Positions 61,906 to 64,000 of a stretch of DNA of 64,000 bases are shown here, one piece after another (positions within the stretch are counted from its first letter, which is position 1; every line of letters starts with the position of its first letter). This DNA is from Streptomyces sp. NBC_00273 (lineage in GTDB: Bacteria > Actinomycetota > Actinomycetes > Streptomycetales > Streptomycetaceae). Under the pieces are notes generated by a model. That model was not told the origin of the DNA, ran no database searches, and saw nothing but the letters and a program-made list of their open reading frames with translations. Both the position numbers and the translations under genes were made by a program. Where the stretch lies: contig NZ_CP108067.1 of the NCBI RefSeq assembly GCF_036178145.1, forward strand, positions 7,337,001 to 7,401,000, read 5' to 3'.

Positions 61906-62000
61906 CACACCATCACCTCCACCGATGTGCCCAACATGCCCGGCCGAGGGCGGGCGCATGCGGGGGCGGACGAGGCGTGCGGGTGGCACATGGCCAGAAC

Positions 62001-63332
62001 TCAGCGCCCCATGCGCCCCGCTGTCACCACCACCCGGGCCAGTTCCTCGTGGCAGATGTCGCTGTGCGCCCCCGACGGGGCGCCGCCGCGCCGCACCACG
62101 GAGCCCGCGTCCACGCTGACGCAACCGGATGCGGGCAGCCCCTCGCGCAGCACGGTGTCCAAGCTCAGCCGGGGCGCACCCGGGACCGCCTGGACCCCGT
62201 CGTGCCCGATGGCGCCCCACCGCTCGTCGAAACCCAGAAGTCCGGCCGAATCGCCCGCCATCCGGGAGGCCAGCGGGTAGAAGATCTTGAGGGCCGAGTC
62301 GTGCGGGGAATGGCAGGCGACCACCGGCCCGTCGACCCGGCGCTGGAGCCCGCGCAGTGCGCCGCCGTTGCCCTTGTCGTGCGGCAGCCGGTCGGCGAAC
62401 GCGTAGTGCGAGAAGGCCCCCTGGAGCAGGGTCACGGATTTCACGTACCGGGCCCGGTCCGGCACCGCGCGCAGGGAGAAGGACACCACGCGTGCCCCGA
62501 AGCTGTGTCCGATCAGATGGAACCGCAGGGCGGGGCGGGCGGCCGCCAGCTGGGCCAGCACGGGGCCGAGGCCGCGTTCGCCGACCACGCCCGCCCGCTT
62601 CTTCATCTTGTAGTACGCCGCCTGGCGCAGCAGTTCCTTGGCGCCGCCCCACAGCCCGCGCAGCCCGCCGCCGACCGTGAGCCCCGGACCGTCGGGGCCC
62701 GCCGGATCAGCCGCGCCCGGCGCGCCCGCCCTGACCAGGGCAACGGAAAGGGCCCTGCACACCTCCAGCACATCGTTCGTGAAGATCGCGGGTACCGACG
62801 GTGCGACCGCCGCGGGCACCGCGTCCACCCCCGCCAACTCGCGCACCAGGGCCCCGAACTCGATGAAGGCGGCCGCCGAATCCGGCTGCTCCTCCAGCAG
62901 TTCCGCCACCCTGTCCAGCTCCGCCCGTCGCTCCGGCCAGAACTCCCCGAGCGCCCGGCGGGTGAGCGGGTCCAGCGCGCAGGCGAAGCCCGGTTCCGCG
63001 AGGACGCCCGACGCGTCGAAGTCCGGTATCGGCTCGTCGGAGAAGCGCATCGCGGGCCATACGACACCCACGTACCCCAGGCGCACCCCGGACCCCACCA
63101 GCTCCTGGAAGGGTGCGAAGAACCGGTCGTAGAGGCGCGTCGCCGTGGACCGGTCGCTGTTCCAGCCGTGTGCGAAGACCAGCAGGTCGGTCGCCTCCAT
63201 CCGGGACACCGCCCCCTGCGTGACCCGGTCCACGTCCCCTTCGGAGTCGAAAGTCAGCTCCGCGTACGGCCCGACCCCGACACCTGCCCCGACACCGACA
63301 CCGACACCGAACCCGCCACCGACGTCCGTCAT
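62001..63332 (-). CDS. Alpha/beta hydrolase-fold protein with GHSFGA motif
   Basis: A 443-aa cytosolic protein. The nucleophile elbow is LIGHSFGARVVSFSLRAV near residue 305, and LLVFAHGWNSDRSTATRLYDRFF near 50 is the HGW oxyanion motif. The final part has CHSPHDSALKIFYPLA. The N-terminus has a Gly-Val repeat (GFGVGVGVGAGVGVGPY). AAGGGGGA lies four bases before the ATG. Streptomyces relatives are sometimes mislabelled as serine/threonine kinases; nothing here supports that. The substrate is not known. Confidence 0.8.
   Translation of the reverse strand: MTDVGGGFGVGVGVGAGVGVGPYAELTFDSEGDVDRVTQGAVSRMEATDLLVFAHGWNSDRSTATRLYDRFFAPFQELVGSGVRLGYVGVVWPAMRFSDEPIPDFDASGVLAEPGFACALDPLTRRALGEFWPERRAELDRVAELLEEQPDSAAAFIEFGALVRELAGVDAVPAAVAPSVPAIFTNDVLEVCRALSVALVRAGAPGAADPAGPDGPGLTVGGGLRGLWGGAKELLRQAAYYKMKKRAGVVGERGLGPVLAQLAAARPALRFHLIGHSFGARVVSFSLRAVPDRARYVKSVTLLQGAFSHYAFADRLPHDKGNGGALRGLQRRVDGPVVACHSPHDSALKIFYPLASRMAGDSAGLLGFDERWGAIGHDGVQAVPGAPRLSLDTVLREGLPASGCVSVDAGSVVRRGGAPSGAHSDICHEELARVVVTAGRMGR
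63276..63310. repeat. (CCGACA)n hexanucleotide array in the GHSFG hydrolase gene
   Basis: CCGACA/CACCGA-type units encode the Gly-Val repeat near the protein N-terminus. It is the third such array in 7 kb and uses a motif like the one in the BKACE gene. Confidence 0.65.
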
Positions 63333-63415
63333 GACGTCCCCCTTCACGCCGTGCCTCCGGTGCAGCCAGCATCCTGCTGCGGCGCCCGCCCGGCCAGCCC
63401 CCCGACGCGGTCGGA

Positions 63416-64000
63416 TCACGGATACAGCAGGTACTCCTCGCGCACCGCCGCGAAGCGCGCCAGCCCCGCCGCCCAGTCACCCGCGACCTCGTCCACGTCC
63501 GCCCCGGCGTCCACCAGCGTCCGCACCCGGTCCGAGCCCGTGAGCCGGTCGATCCAGTGGTCCGCGCGCCAGCCGAAGCCGCTCCACACCCGCCGCGCCG
63601 TGATCAGCAGGCCGATCCCGGCCCGTACCGGGTCGAAGGCCGCCCGGTCGTGCACGATCAGCCGGACCCCGCCGCACACCTTGCCCACGTGCTTGGAGAA
63701 GGTCGGCGTGAAGTACGCCTCCCGGAACCACACCCCGGGCAGCCCCAGCGCGTTCGCCGCCTCCGCCCACCGCCGGTCGATCCCCTCCGCACCGACCACC
63801 TCGAAGGGCGTGGTCGTCCCGCGCCCCTCGGAGAGGTTCGTCCCCTCGAACAGGCAGGTACCGGCGTACGCGAGGGCCGTGTCCGGGGTCGGCACGTTCG
63901 GGCTCGGCGGCACCCAGGGCAGCCCGGTCTCCCCGAAGAACGACTCCCGCCGCCATCCGGACATCGCCACCGTCCGCAGCCCGACCGGGCGGTCCGCCAG
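63416..64000 (-). CDS. DUF1343 (NamZ-like exo-N-acetylmuramidase), N-terminal part outside window
   Basis: The last ~194 residues of a leftward gene that starts beyond the right edge. MSGWRRESFFGETGLPWVPPSPNVPT, GTCLFEGTNLSEGRGTTTPFEVVGAEGI and FREAYFTPTFSKHVGKVCGGVRLIV are characteristic of the DUF1343 family, which includes NamZ, an enzyme removing N-acetylmuramic acid from the non-reducing end of cell-wall fragments. The C-terminus is complete. It converges on no gene; the next gene on the same strand is the GHSFG hydrolase 83 bp downstream. Confidence 0.85.
   Translation of the reverse strand: MADRPVGLRTVAMSGWRRESFFGETGLPWVPPSPNVPTPDTALAYAGTCLFEGTNLSEGRGTTTPFEVVGAEGIDRRWAEAANALGLPGVWFREAYFTPTFSKHVGKVCGGVRLIVHDRAAFDPVRAGIGLLITARRVWSGFGWRADHWIDRLTGSDRVRTLVDAGADVDEVAGDWAAGLARFAAVREEYLLYP

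Noticed and set aside
62001..63332. Serine/threonine kinase label for the GHSFG protein
   Set aside because: No kinase motifs are present; the GHSFGA elbow and HGW motif indicate an alpha/beta hydrolase fold.

Overview
The window reads as chromosomal DNA of a Streptomyces or a close high-GC actinomycete. Third codon positions are overwhelmingly G/C, TTA leucine codons are almost absent, regulators and secreted enzymes are abundant, and several genes are typical of that group: an FxSxx-COOH peptide locus, a LAETG-anchored LPMO, a SoxR close to the streptomycete form, a YiaA-like protein, a SARP/AfsR-like regulator and the dispersed GCGCCTCAAACGCC-type intergenic repeat. No rRNA, tRNA, CRISPR array or insertion sequence was seen. 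Both ends cut a gene.

Layout. 1-9.7 kb: a leftward FxSxx-COOH RiPP locus: fxsA precursor ending FNSAL, fxsB radical SAM/SPASM maturase, an AAC(3)-fold acetyltransferase, fxsC TIR-like protein, fxsT ParA/TIR/NB-ARC/TPR protein, then a truncated DUF4231 membrane protein. A 26-bp promoter element upstream of fxsA recurs upstream of an 87-aa two-helix membrane protein (9366-9629). 9.8-16.6 kb: alpha/beta hydrolase, TetR with an NCS1 permease and amidohydrolase behind a double palindrome, DUF1877, AAA ATPase. 17-21.5 kb: dnaE2 and an imuB-like gene, overlapping by ATGA. 21.7-32.4 kb: secreted lipase, LPMO, GGCT-like protein, DUF402/GNAT pair, short GntR, DUF5925 ATPase, SGNH lipase with a TTA codon, Ser/Thr kinase, a small basic protein, CoA-transferase.

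32.5-48.6 kb: DrrAB-like ABC exporter with a divergent TetR, a type-ISP C-terminal-like protein, a 53-aa repeat protein, GntR and hmgA (homogentisate dioxygenase), a beta-helix/cupredoxin/membrane-protein operon, TetR with a molybdopterin oxidoreductase, and a CitMHS transporter. 48.6-64 kb: aldehyde and alcohol dehydrogenases, FAD monooxygenase, SARP/AfsR-like regulator, SDR, TetR with an acyl-CoA dehydrogenase, YiaA-like protein, TetR/MaoC, SoxR, BKACE enzyme, a zinc-ribbon protein, a GHSFG hydrolase and a truncated NamZ (DUF1343) gene.

How the genes fit together. Several small regulons can be read from repeated operators. AACTACCG..GCTAGTT occurs in the TetR/acyl-CoA dehydrogenase divergent region and again before the aldehyde dehydrogenase 8.6 kb away. 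TAAGCGCTTGCTCA occurs before a TetR gene and, next to a good promoter, before MaoC. Arrays of CGGTGAGC with 11-bp spacing, the geometry used by SARP proteins, lie upstream of both the FAD monooxygenase and the SDR that flank the SARP gene. The most striking system is the fxs locus, where a ribosomal peptide and its radical SAM maturase sit with TIR, NB-ARC/TPR and SLATT-like proteins, an arrangement that suggests sensing or defence rather than a simple secreted peptide.
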